DNA of 64,000 bases from Isochrysis galbana (GCA_018136815.1 CM030936.1:4416474-4480473), one strand, 5' to 3'. Shown: positions 31,401-42,882, numbered from the stretch's first letter. The notes: generated from the sequence alone by a model not told the origin. Made by a program: numbers and translations.

Positions 31401-34400
31401 CCAAAAGGCTCGCACAGGTACGCTGCCCTTGGCGGGCGACGCATACGCGTAAAACTGTAGCCCACGGCGCGCCTCACCTTCCCACGCCGGCTCAGCGTGC
31501 ACCGTGAGTCGTCGATGTCGCTCTGACCACCAGTCATAAATGGGCACTGCGCCAGCCGCCTCGCTTGCTAACGCGACAAACTGCACGCCCTTGCGCTCCT
31601 CACGCTTGCCGCTGCTTAGCCGCCACGCCTCGCCCGCGTGAAAGGTTAGCTGGCGCAGCTCGGGGTTCCAAAAGTCGAAGACCTGCACCAACTCGAGCGG
31701 CGGCGGCGCGTGCGGAGATGCAGCGGCGTTTCTGTCCTCCTTGACCGTCGAGCGGGGCAGCGGCCGTAGCACATGGCTGCTCAACCCGAGCTGGGCCACG
31801 TCGACGGTCACCTCGCCGAAACCACGTAGCGCCACGCCCACGAGGAGTTGCTCGCTCCCCAGTGTTTGAGACTCGATAGCGACGACGTGACGCTGCTCGG
31901 CCGCCACCGACACTGCCCGCGGCTGACTTGCTGACGCGTCTGCTGAGATGGAGGCCTCAACTTCGGCGGCAGCGGCTGCGAGCTGCGGCAGCGCGCCAAT
32001 GCGCGCCCGCCAATGGTGCAGCTCGGCGGCGGAGCCGAAGGCGAGAACGAGCGTGCGCTCTGGGGTCGGCACGTCGAGCGAAAAAGCGGATGGGACCGAC
32101 GGGTAAGCCGAAGGACTCGTCGGCGGGTGACGCAACCCGTCGAGCCTGACGGCACCCTTAAGAGTTGTTAGATCGTCGTCGGCGTAGTAACGGAATTGGT
32201 CGGGTAGTAGAAGCGCGTACCGGCGGCGCCACACCTTGCGCTCCGTGCCAAGCTTGGTGAGCCAGCCCTCTGCAAGCACCCGGCGTGAAAGGGCAGTATG
32301 CAGCACAGCGCGCACCGCCTGCGCCTCGCGCGTGAACCAACACGATATCATATCGTGCGGAAGCGTGCCATCGGCAGCGGCCGCACCGGGGTCGGCGCCT
32401 GCGCGAAGCAAGGCCGCAACTAATGGCTGCGGCCCGGCGCGGGCTGCGAGGTGGAGCGCGCGCACGCCGTTACGCTCACCGCCGGGCGCACGCGCATCCA
32501 CATTGGCACGCGCGATAAGCAGCAGTTGCATCACGTGCTCGTGACGCGAGGCGCACGCGAGCTGCAGCGCGGTCAACGAGCCGTCGGTTGAGTCGGGGTC
32601 TGCGCGCGAGCCGAGAAGCGAAGACGCGACGTCGGCGTGGCCCCAAGCGGCCGCTTGGGCTAGCTCGACCGACTGGAAGGTGTGCACGCCCTCACGCGAG
32701 GAGGCGAGCGCCCCACGGAGTCGGCGACCGAGCACACCCTCGGCATCCTCCGCGCGGAGCAGTGCAATTGGCTGGCGCCCGTCGGCGCGCGCGGCGGTGG
32801 CGTCCGCGTTGGCATCCAGTAACAGGTCAACGCACGCAAGAGAAGAGGCTTCGGCCGCGAGGTGAAGCGGTCGCGTTAGCTCGGAATTTGCCGACGGCGC
32901 GTCGAAGTCGGCGCCAGCAGCAAGGAGTGCACCAAGTGCCTCGGCGTGCCCGCCCTTCGCAGCTGCGTGCGCTGCCGACCAACCCCTGGCGTCGATCGAA
33001 TTAGGATTGGCGTAACGTGCGAGGAGCGTGCGCACGGCCACTGCATTGCCTCGTCCCGCAGCCTCTACAAGCTCAGCGTTGTGGCTCGTCTGCGCGTAGG
33101 CTAGCGGTTCCTCCAAAACGGTGTCCGCACGCAGCCGCCGCCCGGTGGGTGATGCTTCGGCGCCGCGCAAGTCGAGGCTTAGCCTGCTGCCCGGTGCGAC
33201 GGTCCTCGGCGCAAGTGCGGAGACGGCAGCGGGTCCTGGCAACCTCCCCGTGCCGGGCCGGATGGAAAGTGACAATGACGTCGAGTTGAGGACGGCGTGC
33301 GGATGGAAGGAGAGGTTGCGAGGTCGGCCGCCAGAGAGTGCCTCTGCCGCGTCTGCCGCGTCGGCGGCGGCGGCCACAGCAGTCGCTGGGTCGCCCAACT
33401 GCTCAACTAGTGCGGCGGCGTCGTGCAAGGAGTTTAAGAGCGCGTGAGTCAAGTTGAGCCGTAACTCGTCCGTCGCCTGGACGGCCACAAGCTTCGACGC
33501 GATGCGACCGGCGTTTGCGCTCTGTACGCGCGCCACGAGCACCGGGCTGAAGTCTTCGACCACGGGCTCCCACGCGCCATTAGTCGGATTGAAGTGACGC
33601 GCAGAAAGCGTGAGCGAAAGCTGACCTTCCGCCTCAGTGGCAGCCGCACTTCCACTTGATATGCGGAGGAGGCCGCCCACTGAGCCAACGCGCAATTCTG
33701 CAAGAGGTAGCACTGCGCCTCCGACGATGCGGCCGCGCGAGTCGATGCCGCGCGTGTCGTCGAGCAGCACGACCGATGCCGCCGCCACCTCGATGGCCAT
33801 CTGCAGCTCGACGGGCGCAGCGGCAGCGGCTTCGTTGATAATAGGCGGACCGGCAGGAGATTCCGGCCCTCTTGGCAAGACCTGTGGCGATGGGAGGACA
33901 ACGACAGGTGGCGGGCCGCCGGCCGGCGCGGCGCCGGGAAGTGGCGCGCCGAGTCGGCTGACGACCGAAGCGACCATAGCCGCAAGGAAGAGCGCCTCCG
34001 AGTGCGCCACCTCAATAGCAACGGGCGAGACAGCGACAGCGAGCCTCAGACGTGCGACGCCATCGGCAGCGCCGGCAGGCAGCAGCACACGATCGAGCGA
34101 GGCACTAGCGGCGAGGCTTGGCAGTAGCCAATGCACGGCGCTTGCGCGCCAGCCACCGGTCGCCTTGCCGGTAGGCTCTGCACCACCATCGATAGGCATC
34201 CACTGCTCGTCGAGGATGTGACGAGTGTCGGCGGCCGCTAGTACGGCGACTCGCGACAAGCGTACCTCAAGCCGTTCGCGCGCTTCCTCGTGGACGTCGG
34301 CGCCCTCAGTAACCACGGCAACCCCCAAGTCACCCACTGAGATGGAATTCCCCACAAAAAACTCGCCCATTCGCACCACCACCGCACCACGCCGCATCGC

Positions 34401-37400
34401 TTGCCGCGCGACGCGTGTGGCAGTATCCGTAGAGAGGCCGAGTGAGCCGACGGGCGCGGGCGACGCAGCAAGTACTAGCAACGGCGCACTAAGATGGAGC
34501 GTCAAGCGAAGGGGTAAGTGGGGTGCGCTCGCAGCCACAGCCGCCGCCTCAGCCACAGCAGCAGAGGCCGCCGCTAGCGCTTCCTCGGCCGCGGCGGCGG
34601 CCGCTTCAGCCGCTGCGGTTTGCGCGAGGTTGGCATCCGCCCACGCTTGCAGTGCTTGGAGAAACTCGAGGGTAAGCAGCACGCGCACAGGTCGCAGGTC
34701 AAGCCGGGCGGAGTGGTCGTGGTGGGGCACCGAGCTGTTGACTGCGGGCGTGTCAACGTCGAGTGCGTGCGCCTCGAGCGAAAGGAAAGTGCCTACCGGC
34801 AGGCTGCCATCGGACACGTCGTCGTCGGCTACCAGAGGTAGCATGGCGACCACCGCATGCGCTCGGCCACCGGCCGGGCTAACGCCGCAGCGCGCCGAGA
34901 GCACCTCGAGTGCGCGCACTTCGGCATGCAGCGTATAGCCGCTCGGTTTGAGCTCGAGTGTGGCGTGCTGGCCATCCAGCCGCACCTCGCAGAGCGGGGG
35001 CTCGGCAGTGGTGGATGGGCCATCGGGTGGTACATCGCCCTCGTGCACGAGCAGTCGCAACGACTGGCAAAGCACGCGAGCTGCAAGCGGTGCCAATTCG
35101 ACGTCGGGCGCATGCGATGGTGCGCTGTCCGGAGAGGCGGCCACCCCGGACCCCCACGTGTCGGCGTCTGCGTCCCACGCAGGAAGCGGAACATCAGCGG
35201 CTGGCCAGCACGTGGGTGGTGAGAGTGGAGGCCGCGTTGACGCAGCGGTGGCGGCCGCGCCAGGCGCATTGGCGGCAAGCACGTCCGCGATGCGCGGGCC
35301 AAGCCGTTGGATGGTGCCGAGCAGGTTGGCAAGGAGCGCGGGGCTCAAATGCAGTGCGAGCGAGGCAAGCTTGCCCTCGAGCGCCGCAAGCGCGTCGGCG
35401 GCGCCGAAGTCGGGCGAACCGCGTGCAACTGTGCGCGCCGAGAGGCTAAGCACCCCAGCCGTGGTCGATGCTCCGTCGTCGGTGGGGAGAGTGACAATGG
35501 GCGGCGAACCAAGATTGTCAGTAGTAAGGACGGCCGCGGGAGGCGTACCAAGGCCGTCAGCCACAAGCGTTGCCGATACTGAGGCAAGTCGCAGTGTGGC
35601 GAGCGCGTCAAAGGTGCGCGACGACATGCGAGCCTCGAGGCCGCGGCAGTCAAAGTGCAGCTCCGCACCGGCGCCCATGCGCAGCGTTGCGCTCACCTCG
35701 GGCACATTCGCTCGGAGCCGCAACTGCGCCTGCCGTGCTGCGCGCGGCGTTTCCGTTGACGCCGATATCCGCTCAGTGGCGTCGGGCTCGCGGCGCACGA
35801 GCATCTGCGCGGCTGCGATGGCTGACATCCATACGGCCGCCTCCGACGCTGAGCTTGCTGTGGCGTGAAGCGCCCAGCGTAGAGCGAGTCCTGAGGCGAG
35901 CGAGTACCGCCTTCGTAGTTCGAACGAGTTCGCGCTTGTTTGCACGAGCTGATGCGAACCTAGGTCGACGCGCACGAGCGGCTGCGCGCCGCCGGCCGCG
36001 GGCATGCGCGCGAAGTGGAGCTCGGCGCGGCGTAGTGAGACGAAGCACGCGCCGAGACGCGAATCCACTTCACGGCCGGCGAAGGCACGGCGCTCGGCAA
36101 GTAGCAGGTGGCCCTCGCGCTGGGCTGATGCCTCCTCGCCGCCTAACGACGATAGCACGCCTAGCCCAAGCGCGAGCAGGGGCGGTAGCTCTGCCTCTGA
36201 CGCGCTGACCTGCACGGCCGACAGCGTGAAGGCCGCGTCGAGGAGCGGCACGTCGACGGCGGCAGGCTGCAACCGCACCCCAAGACGGAGACCTAATTCG
36301 AGCGGTGCAAGAAGCGGCGAAACAGCCACCTTGTCATCAACCGCCGCGCGCCAGCTGCAAAGCAGACGCGCAGCCGGATAAGCAGGCGGCGAGTGGAAAA
36401 GGCACGCGCCGCTAAGCCGCAGAGCTACACTAAGCGCTCTCTCTGCCTCGCTGAATTCAGCTGGAGCGGCAGCAGCCACCACAGTAGCAGGGAGCACGCT
36501 TAGATCGGTCGACAGAACCAGCGAGCCAAGGTCGACTTGTATGCCGCGCAGCCGCAACGCAAAAGCCTCGCTAGCAGCATCGGCGTGCTCATCGCGTAGT
36601 AGGTTTCCCGCTTCCTCCAGCTTGGCCTCGACCATCGTTCGGTGCTCGGTGCTCACGTCGACACGCGTGAGTGCCTCTGTGTACTCGCCAACAGCGCGCG
36701 CTGCCCAGCCCCATGGCGGCGGCGGCGGCATGCCGGCGGCAGCGCGCGGAGCGGCTTGCGCACGCGCAAGCTTGAGCGCCATGTTGGCCGCCGAAATGAG
36801 CGCCGCTGGCCGGTCGTCGTGCTCGCGCACAGCCGCGAACGCCTTGCGCGCCGCGACGAAATCGCCGCGCGCGTTGGCGGCGTGGCCCGTGCGCATCAGC
36901 ATGTCGCAGTCAGCGTCACCGGGTAAGGTGGCCGCCGGCTCGGGTGGTGGCGGTCCGGGCGGAGGCGCCTCGAGCAGCAGGATTGACGGAGCGCTCACCG
37001 CTATGTGCGCGTCGATGCGTCGTCCATGCCACCAGGAGGCCGCCTGCTCTTGCAGCGCGAGCGCCGCCGCCTCGATCGCCGGACGGACGCTCGACTCGAG
37101 GGTTGCCGCCGCCGCCCACTCGGAGGGCGGCAGCCGCACAAAGCCAAGCACGCGTGCCAGAAGCGGCGGTGTGAGCTGCAGCCGTAGTCGGCCAACATGG
37201 CAGCGGAGCGAGAGTGCCTCGCCGCCTATGCATTCGGTCGCAAGCCCGAGCTCGACCCATGCGCGCACAGTGCCGGCTGACGGCGCGCTAGGCCCACTGT
37301 GGGACTCGTGCAACTTTACCATGGGGAATGCCGACGCGCCGGCGGCCGTCAGCGCGCTGCCCCCCTCCGACCGTGCGACCGCCCGCAGGCCGTGCCACGG

Positions 37401-39773
37401 CGTGCCCAGGTCGAAAGCACGCAGCGATCCGAGGCGGACGGTGAGGCTCAAACCGCCGGTAGTGCCAGCGGCAGGGCGCGTACCATGCTCGATAGAGACG
37501 GGCTCAAGTTGCATGAGTAGCAGCGGCGGCGGCGGCTCGCCCGCACGTGCCTCGCCACTCAGTGTGAACCACACGCCGCGTAGGGTGATGCGCGCGCGAC
37601 TCTTGACGTAGCCAACGGGCAGGCTGCGGTCGTCGGCGGATGTCGCCGCCCCTGCTACTGCCTCGACGTCTGCCTGTAGCCGCTCGAGCTCGGCCTCATC
37701 GAGCATGGCGATTCGTGGCTCGCTATCAGCCACATCCGGCTCGCCACGGCCAACCCAGCCGCCCCAGTCGAACCAGCCGCGCCGCACTGGAGCAGCAGGC
37801 GACGGAACCAGCGTCACAAGCAATGCGGCACGCGCAATTGCGCGGTAGCGTACAATCTCCTCAACGCTGAGCGCGTCCTCCAGAGGCTCCAGTGCCAAGA
37901 GAGCGGCGCCGCGTGCTGGGGCACGCAGCGCGCCCGTGTAGCGCTCGATATACTCGAGCCGGCGCGCGCGCCGCTCAGCGAGGCGCGCCCAGCTCAATCG
38001 AAGCCCGGGCCGCGCTCCCCGCTCTGCGCTTATGGCGCGCACGGCATAGCCCCACCACTTGCGAGGCTCGTCACACACACCACGCCGCGGCCGGCCGCAT
38101 GGCCGTAGCGCGTGCCGGCGCTCTGAGCGCGAGAGTTGCTCAGCGAGTCCGACAGCCGCTACGTATTGCCCGCGAGAGACGCGAAGCTCAATGAGCCGCG
38201 GGGCAGCGAGTGAGGCGTCGACGAAGGGCGGCGCCGTGGCATCGCCGCGAGCCGCCAGTGCCGGTGCGCTTTTATCGTACCGTACTCGCAGAACTAGATC
38301 AAGTGGTGCAAGCACGCATCCGCGCTCGGCGGCAGAGGCCACCTCGTGCTCGAGCCGTGCCGCCATCCGCGTCTCGAAGGCGTTCCCGCCGTTGGCGCTT
38401 GCACTGACACCAGCCGCTTCCGGCGTCCCATCGGTCGGAAGCGGCGTGAGCACGCTCGAGTCCCTCGGGTCGAGGTAAACGGCCAACCCCTCGCACGTTC
38501 CCAACTTGAAGAGTGGCGGCGCGCCCTCGCCTCCGCTCCGCTTTCCCTCGCGCCGCTCCGCCTCGTTGTCCGCCTCAAGTCGCAGCCCGCGCAGGCTCAA
38601 TCCGCCAGCGAGTACGGTGCCACCCGGTTGCGGCACCTCAAGCCGAAAATGCACGTCGGCCAGCCTCACCACTAGCCTGCGGAGCAGACCTTCCACTAGT
38701 GAGCGGCCCATCCGCTCGCCCATCTGCGAGAAGACACCTTTCTTGGCCTCCATTTCTTCTAGTACGGCGAGCCGCGCGCGCCGCTCACGCCGCGCGCGCT
38801 CAGCCTCCGCCTCGGGCTCCCAAGGCTCATCGGCGTCCTTGGGGCTGAGCACAAGAAAGACGCGTTCGAGCACTACCTCGATCGGTTGGGTGCGCAAATT
38901 ACGCCACGGCACCTTGACCGTCACCTGGCCGATGTGGCCTCTGCGAACCTGAGTGTGGGAGCAGGGATGTGCGCGGACGGAAGGGAGAGTTGAATGCGTT
39001 TTCAGGAAAGGTGGATGTAGAAGCTGTGCTCCTCACGGTCGCACGCGTGCCTCCCGCTGCGCATAGGAAAACCCTGATCGCTTACTTGCGACCGCCCTCC
39101 TAGCATGTGTTTCCAAGTGACAGTAGTTGCGCTGGAATAGAGCACGCAGATCGATGGTACCATTAGTGATGCGGTGTGAAAATCACGCATTCCCTCACTC
39201 TCCCAATGTTCATCTTTCCATTCAGAGGAGGGCTTTGACGATGGCCGATCCGAAACAAGTGTGTGCATTGCACTGGCTCAGTGCGAGAGCTCAGCCCAAG
39301 AGGAGTTCAGCTTGAAAGCAGAGAAGCGAAGAGAGTGGCAGGCAAGATAGCAGAGCAGTGTGAACAGCTTCCTCCCGTCCTCCCTCCTTTGCTCCTTCCC
39401 TCGCTCCCTATCTCCCCCCTTCCATCACTTACCTTCCCTCGCTCCCTCCCCTCGCCAACTCCATCGCCCTCTCCCTTCCTCGCTCTCCCTGTCCCTCTGC
39501 TCCCTCCCTCTCTCTCCCTCTCCCTCTCCTTCACCCTCTCCCTCCCCTCCCCTCTCTCCCCCCCCCCTCTCTCCCTCTCTCTCTATCCCTCCCCCCCCGC
39601 CTCTCTCTCACCGTGAAGGGAAGGGCTGACAGGGCGTCGGTGCGGAGAGACACATGAGGGAGCGAGATGTCCCCGTTCCACACGGAAAGGCGCAGGCTCT
39701 CGCCATCGATCCCCTCCAGGTACTCGCCCAGCGACTTGTGCAGCAGCTCCGCCACCGCCTGCTCGAGCACCAT
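25470..39773 (-). CDS. VPS13: VPS13-family bridge-like lipid transfer protein with ankyrin, PH, RanBP2-type zinc-finger and GRAM modules
   Basis: Exon 1 39773-39612 (54 codons, MVLEQAVAELLHKSLGEYL), intron 663 bp (ACG|GTGAGA to ACTCAG|GTT), exon 2 38948-25470; 4546 aa. VPS13 proteins are rod-like channels moving phospholipids at membrane contact sites. The chorein N-terminus spans the junction (LPFT|VRRGHIGQVTVKVPWRNL). Approximate order: chorein (1-150); long beta-groove region; ankyrin block 1 (2010-2280); PH (2281-2375, EGWLTKLGTERKVWRRRYAL); tandem FW/YDWW repeats resembling DUF5648 (2474-2607); RanBP2-type zinc finger (2630-2658, WRCPFCSYAN..CEMCGQLRPG); GRAM (2822-2922); SHR-BD-like region (~2937-3450); second GRAM-like segment (~3441-3534); second DUF5648-like pair (3557-3686); ankyrin block 2 (3751-4038); VPS13/ATG2 C-terminal region (~4087-4537) with Gly/Ala-rich amphipathic helices. 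The frame is uninterrupted for 13.5 kb. The extra modules are unusual for VPS13. Confidence 0.93.
39350..39611 (+). repeat. CT-rich tract inside VPS13 intron 1
   Basis: CCCTCC and CTCTCT repeats on the plus strand, so the coding strand of the VPS13 intron is GA-rich right after the donor (GTGAGAGAGAGGCGG). This is the opposite bias to the polypyrimidine leaders before start codons. Confidence 0.75.
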
Positions 39774-39900
39774 CGTACACCAAGAAAGCCCCTCAGAGAG
39801 GACCTGCGAGAAGAAATGTGAATAAAACAGACTAGATACAGAAGAAATTCCTCGTGAGAGCCGAGTTCCTGTTGATTGTACTGAGGCGTGTTGTCCGGTC

Positions 39901-39910
39901 CATTTATATG
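39901..39910 (-). promoter_or_regulatory. TATA-like box of VPS13
   Basis: The minus strand reads CATATAAATG (context TTCATATAAATGG), about 130 bp upstream of the VPS13 ATG at 39773. This gives a short leader of about 100 nt. The context is otherwise AT-poor, which makes it stand out. Confidence 0.4.
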
Positions 39911-40073
39911 AATTTTGTGTGCTGTTTACGTGAATCCAAGCCCTGTGGAGGAGTTGGAAGGGAAGTAGGGAAGAAGATGGGAGAGCGAGAATAGGATGAG
40001 TTGTTCTCTCTCTTCTCTTCTCTCCTCTCTTCCTCTTCTTTCTCCCCTCGCCGGGGGCGGGGCGCGCCCACAC

Positions 40074-40530
40074 ACACGCGAACGAGAGGTGAGAAGAGAG
40101 AGAGAGAAGACCCCGCCAACAATAAAGTAGTAGAGTACTCTATGGATAGAGTTTTCTTGTCTGTGCGTGTCTAACCCTAGTTCTTAGGTCTTAGGCACCG
40201 CGGAAGCCCTCGACGGCAACGGAGCCCCTTCCCCGCGATGGGGGTGTGCGCGGTTGGCGCATGGCTCGTCCGGCGTATGTGGCTACAGTATGGGTGCACC
40301 ATTAAGAAACCACCCCATTAAGCAAGACAGTGTACAAGGAAATTGACCGTCCGTGTGTCCGTGTGCTTAGAAACCTATACATAGAGCGAAAGGGCACCGG
40401 CCATGAAGCCATGAACAAGAAACTGAAAATGAGCCAGAAAGCTCCTATGTACGCGCATCAGGGGGAGCGCCAACAGAGCTTCGGCGCGCCGCGCGTGGCT
40501 CGTGGCTCAACACTAGCCCGGTCACTCACT
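40074..40530. other. no supported gene
   Basis: Intergenic DNA upstream of VPS13. Nothing recognisable; the open frames are short and lack domains. Confidence 0.5.
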
Positions 40531-41095
40531 CATTTTAACCACTATTTCCCACCTCCCCTGGGTGTCCAAGGATTCCTTAGGGTCCCCCCCTACCTGCCCC
40601 GCCAACTCCCTCCCCACTCCGAACGACCCCCTCCCGCCCCACGACGGGCAATGGCGTCGGTGAGGGACTCCCCTCCCTTCCCCCGCGCGTGGCGGGCTAT
40701 TTTGGGAGATTGGGGCGGGCGCTCACGGGAGGGAATCAGAGTGGTGAATGTGGGGCGCATCACTATTAGAAACGCGGAGCTTCCGCGACGTCCGATCGCC
40801 CGCGATCGGCCGAAGAATGGCCTGGAGGTGGTGGCCATGCAGAGCCCAGAGAACTCGCGAGCAGGGTGGGGGGTGACTAGTAGGTCGCACGCTGGTTCTT
40901 GAGGGTCGCACACACTCGTACTAACCCGTCCTGGCCCCTCGCACCGCAGGAATGCCTCGATTCGATCCGGCCCGACGCCCAGGGCCACGGCCCGATTGAC
41001 GTCGAGAAGCGCTCGCTTGGACGCCTGGAGGTGCAGCTCCTCATGTGGCCGTGCGGCGCGACGGGCTGGTCGCGACCGGCCCGTTCAGGGCCTGC
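40531..41095 (+). repeat. interspersed repeat family A, copy 1, with an intron and coding-like exons
   Basis: Direct repeat of 54475-55040, highly similar throughout. It contains an exon-like end (ELPRRPIARDRPKNGLEVVA, then MQSPENSRAG), a GT-rich donor region near 40866, a perfect TACTAAC branch-point consensus (40919-40925), a pyrimidine tract and CAG acceptor (40948-40949), and a downstream open stretch ECLDSIRPDAQGHGP and KRSLGRLEVQLLMWP. It therefore looks like a duplicated genic fragment with its intron. The protein is not recognised. Confidence 0.6.
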
Positions 41096-41319
41096 TTGTA
41101 ACCCTCAAAGCCTCCTGGCCCGGCCCCACGCGTTCGCGCCCACCGTTGACCCGAAATTTTGAGAGCTAGTGTGTGGCGTGTTCACCTCTCACCTCCGCCT
41201 TCACCGCAAAGGCGTGCGCCGTGGCCGCTAGGTACATGGATTTGGCTCCTGGGGCGGAACCATTTCATGTGATGAGATTTAGATCGCCCTAAGCAAGCTG
41301 AGGGGCAAGAGAGCGCCAG

Positions 41320-41419
41320 NNNNNNNNNNNNNNNNNNNNNNNNNNNNNNNNNNNNNNNNNNNNNNNNNNNNNNNNNNNNNNNNNNNNNNNNNNNNNNNNN
41401 NNNNNNNNNNNNNNNNNNN
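41320..41419. other. assembly gap (100 N)
   Basis: A run of exactly 100 N. Flanking sequence on both sides is repeat-derived: two diverged copies of a (C)GAAAGT(C/T)GGGCACTC..GGCCC block lie at about 41438-41475 and 41638-41670. The gap probably marks a repeat the assembler could not close. Confidence 0.98.
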
Positions 41420-41689
41420 CGGCAAGCGCAGTCGCGTGCGAAAGTTGGGCACTCTGGCCCATTCGGCCCCCTTGGTCTTGTTGTCGATGTTGCGCAGGGC
41501 CAACTTCGACGCGATGTGTGCGGCCGGCGGCGGCGATTGGCGTGGCTGCTAGGGCGGCATCTTTGCAAGTAATGCCTGTTGTGTCATTCTATCTTAGTGG
41601 ATGGCCGAGAAGGCGCCGGCAGCGCGCCCGGTCGCGGTCGAAAGTCGGGCACTCGGCCCGTTTGGCCAGGTGACGTTGGCGTGGTCGTC

Positions 41690-42147
41690 GGCGCCACACA
41701 CGGCCGACTATGGCCCCCCACAGGTGCTCTGAGAGCAGGCCAGGGCGCGCGCATGGCGACGCGCCACAGGGACGAGGGACGACGCGGGGTGAGAGTGGAG
41801 AGAGGGAGAGGGGGGATTTTGCACCCCCCCCCGACGGAGTGCGGTGAGAAACAGGCCCTGTTTGCGTTAGCAAACGGGTAGGGGGCGGCTGGCGACAGGA
41901 GGGAGAGAGAAGGGAGTGACCCAAGGTCGAGGAGAGTACCCTAGGAGTGGCACAGGTTACTCGAGTCGCGGCCACTTATTTCTCGAGAATCGCTCACGGC
42001 GCGAGCTGGTAAGGGCCGTTCCCCTTTGTTGACGAGAGTTCCTCCCCCCCCCCCCGGTGCTTTTTCCCGGAGAGTCGGCCGGCGTCGACCGGACCGCCTC
42101 AATGGGGTTTCCCTCATTCTAACTTGTGGGGAGTTAGAATGGGAGCC
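41690..42147 (-). repeat. interspersed repeat family C, copy 3
   Basis: Same orientation as 57600-58078. It shares the CGCCACAGGGACGAGG-like block, ACGGAGTGCGGTGAGAAAC, GTTAGCAAACGGG, the GGAGAGTCGGCCGGCGTCGA block and the terminal TCATTCTAACTTGTGGGGAG with TTAGAATGGGAGCC. It abuts the TIR element at 42148. Confidence 0.75.
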
Positions 42148-42598
42148 GGGCAACTAAGTTTATACTTAGCTCGCCCATGGGGGGGCACGAGCCCCCCCCT
42201 CTCTCCACTCCTCCCCTGCCATGGGAGCTGCCCTCTGGCGGCCCCTGGAGGCTCCTGGAGGCCAGCTCAGGGGGTAGAGGAGGCTGGGGCTGGGCCCTGG
42301 CCTCCCCTGCCTCTCCCTCGCTGGCGCTCCTGGGCCTCTGGGGCCCCCACTCTGCACCTGTCTGCCTGTCGACCAGGGGGGGAGGGGGGGTTGGAGCGAT
42401 GGGCTGGCCACGACAGGCCAGGACGCGCGAGGCAGGCGTGCCTGCCAGGGAGAGAGTGGGTCAGCAGGGCAGTGGCCTCCTGGCAAGCCATCAGGCGTGC
42501 CAGGAGGATGAGTGGTTCCTCCCCCATGGCAGGGGAGGAGTGGAGAGAGGGGGGGCTCGTGCCCCCCCATGGGGCAACCAAGTATAAACTTAGTTGTT
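42148..42598. mobile_element. 451-bp non-autonomous TIR element (MITE-like), family B ends
   Basis: Long terminal inverted repeats of roughly 75-80 bp. The left arm reads CAACTAAGTTTATACTTAG, then CCATGGGGGGGCACGAGC and CTCTCTCCACTCCTCCCC. The right arm is its reverse complement ending CCAAGTATAAACTTAGTTG. The interior (GAGGAGGCTGGGGCTGGGCC and on) matches the middle of the 749-bp repeats at 2469 and 62126. No protein is encoded. A target-site duplication is not visible, perhaps because the left end abuts another repeat. The arm alone recurs at 3130-3217, 52231-52247 (diverged), 62787-62874 and 63680-63766. Confidence 0.75.
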
Positions 42599-42633
42599 CA
42601 GTACGTGTATTAGTGTACGGGCTAGTCCAGAGG

Positions 42634-42882
42634 ATGGCGTCTACTCCCGTCATCGAACGCACCCTGACCAGATTCACATTCCTCGTACGCGGCCTCGAAT
42701 CCTCGAACAAAACTTCGCTAGCGCGCACCAAGCAAGCCTCCCGAGGCAGAAGGCCAAAGATCAAGGACGCACGGGACCTTAGCGCCCCGATATTCATAGT
42801 GAACACCAAAGGTGCCCTCGCAATGAACACAAACCTGACCTTGGTGGCACAAGCTCTCGACATAGCGGAAAAACTAGCCTAA
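42634..42882 (+). CDS. small basic orphan protein
   Basis: 82 aa from the ATG at 42634 (MASTPVIERTLTRFTFLVRG) to the stop at 42880-42882. The composition is normal for a protein and AT-richer than the repeat beside it. It carries LARTKQASRGRRPKIK, which by chance or mimicry resembles a histone H3 tail, then FIVNTKGALAMNTNLTLVAQ. It begins 36 bp after the TIR element. No family is recognised and no promoter is seen. Confidence 0.35.
   Translation: MASTPVIERTLTRFTFLVRGLESSNKTSLARTKQASRGRRPKIKDARDLSAPIFIVNTKGALAMNTNLTLVAQALDIAEKLA

Noticed and set aside
26389-38952. Many 60-440-codon frames inside the VPS13 gene on other frames and the opposite strand
   Set aside because: Shadow frames of a GC-rich coding exon; none carries a recognisable domain.
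42582-42598. Helitron 3' end (hairpin near terminus)
   Set aside because: The hairpin is present but the terminal CTRR motif is absent and the element has long inverted arms, which Helitrons lack.
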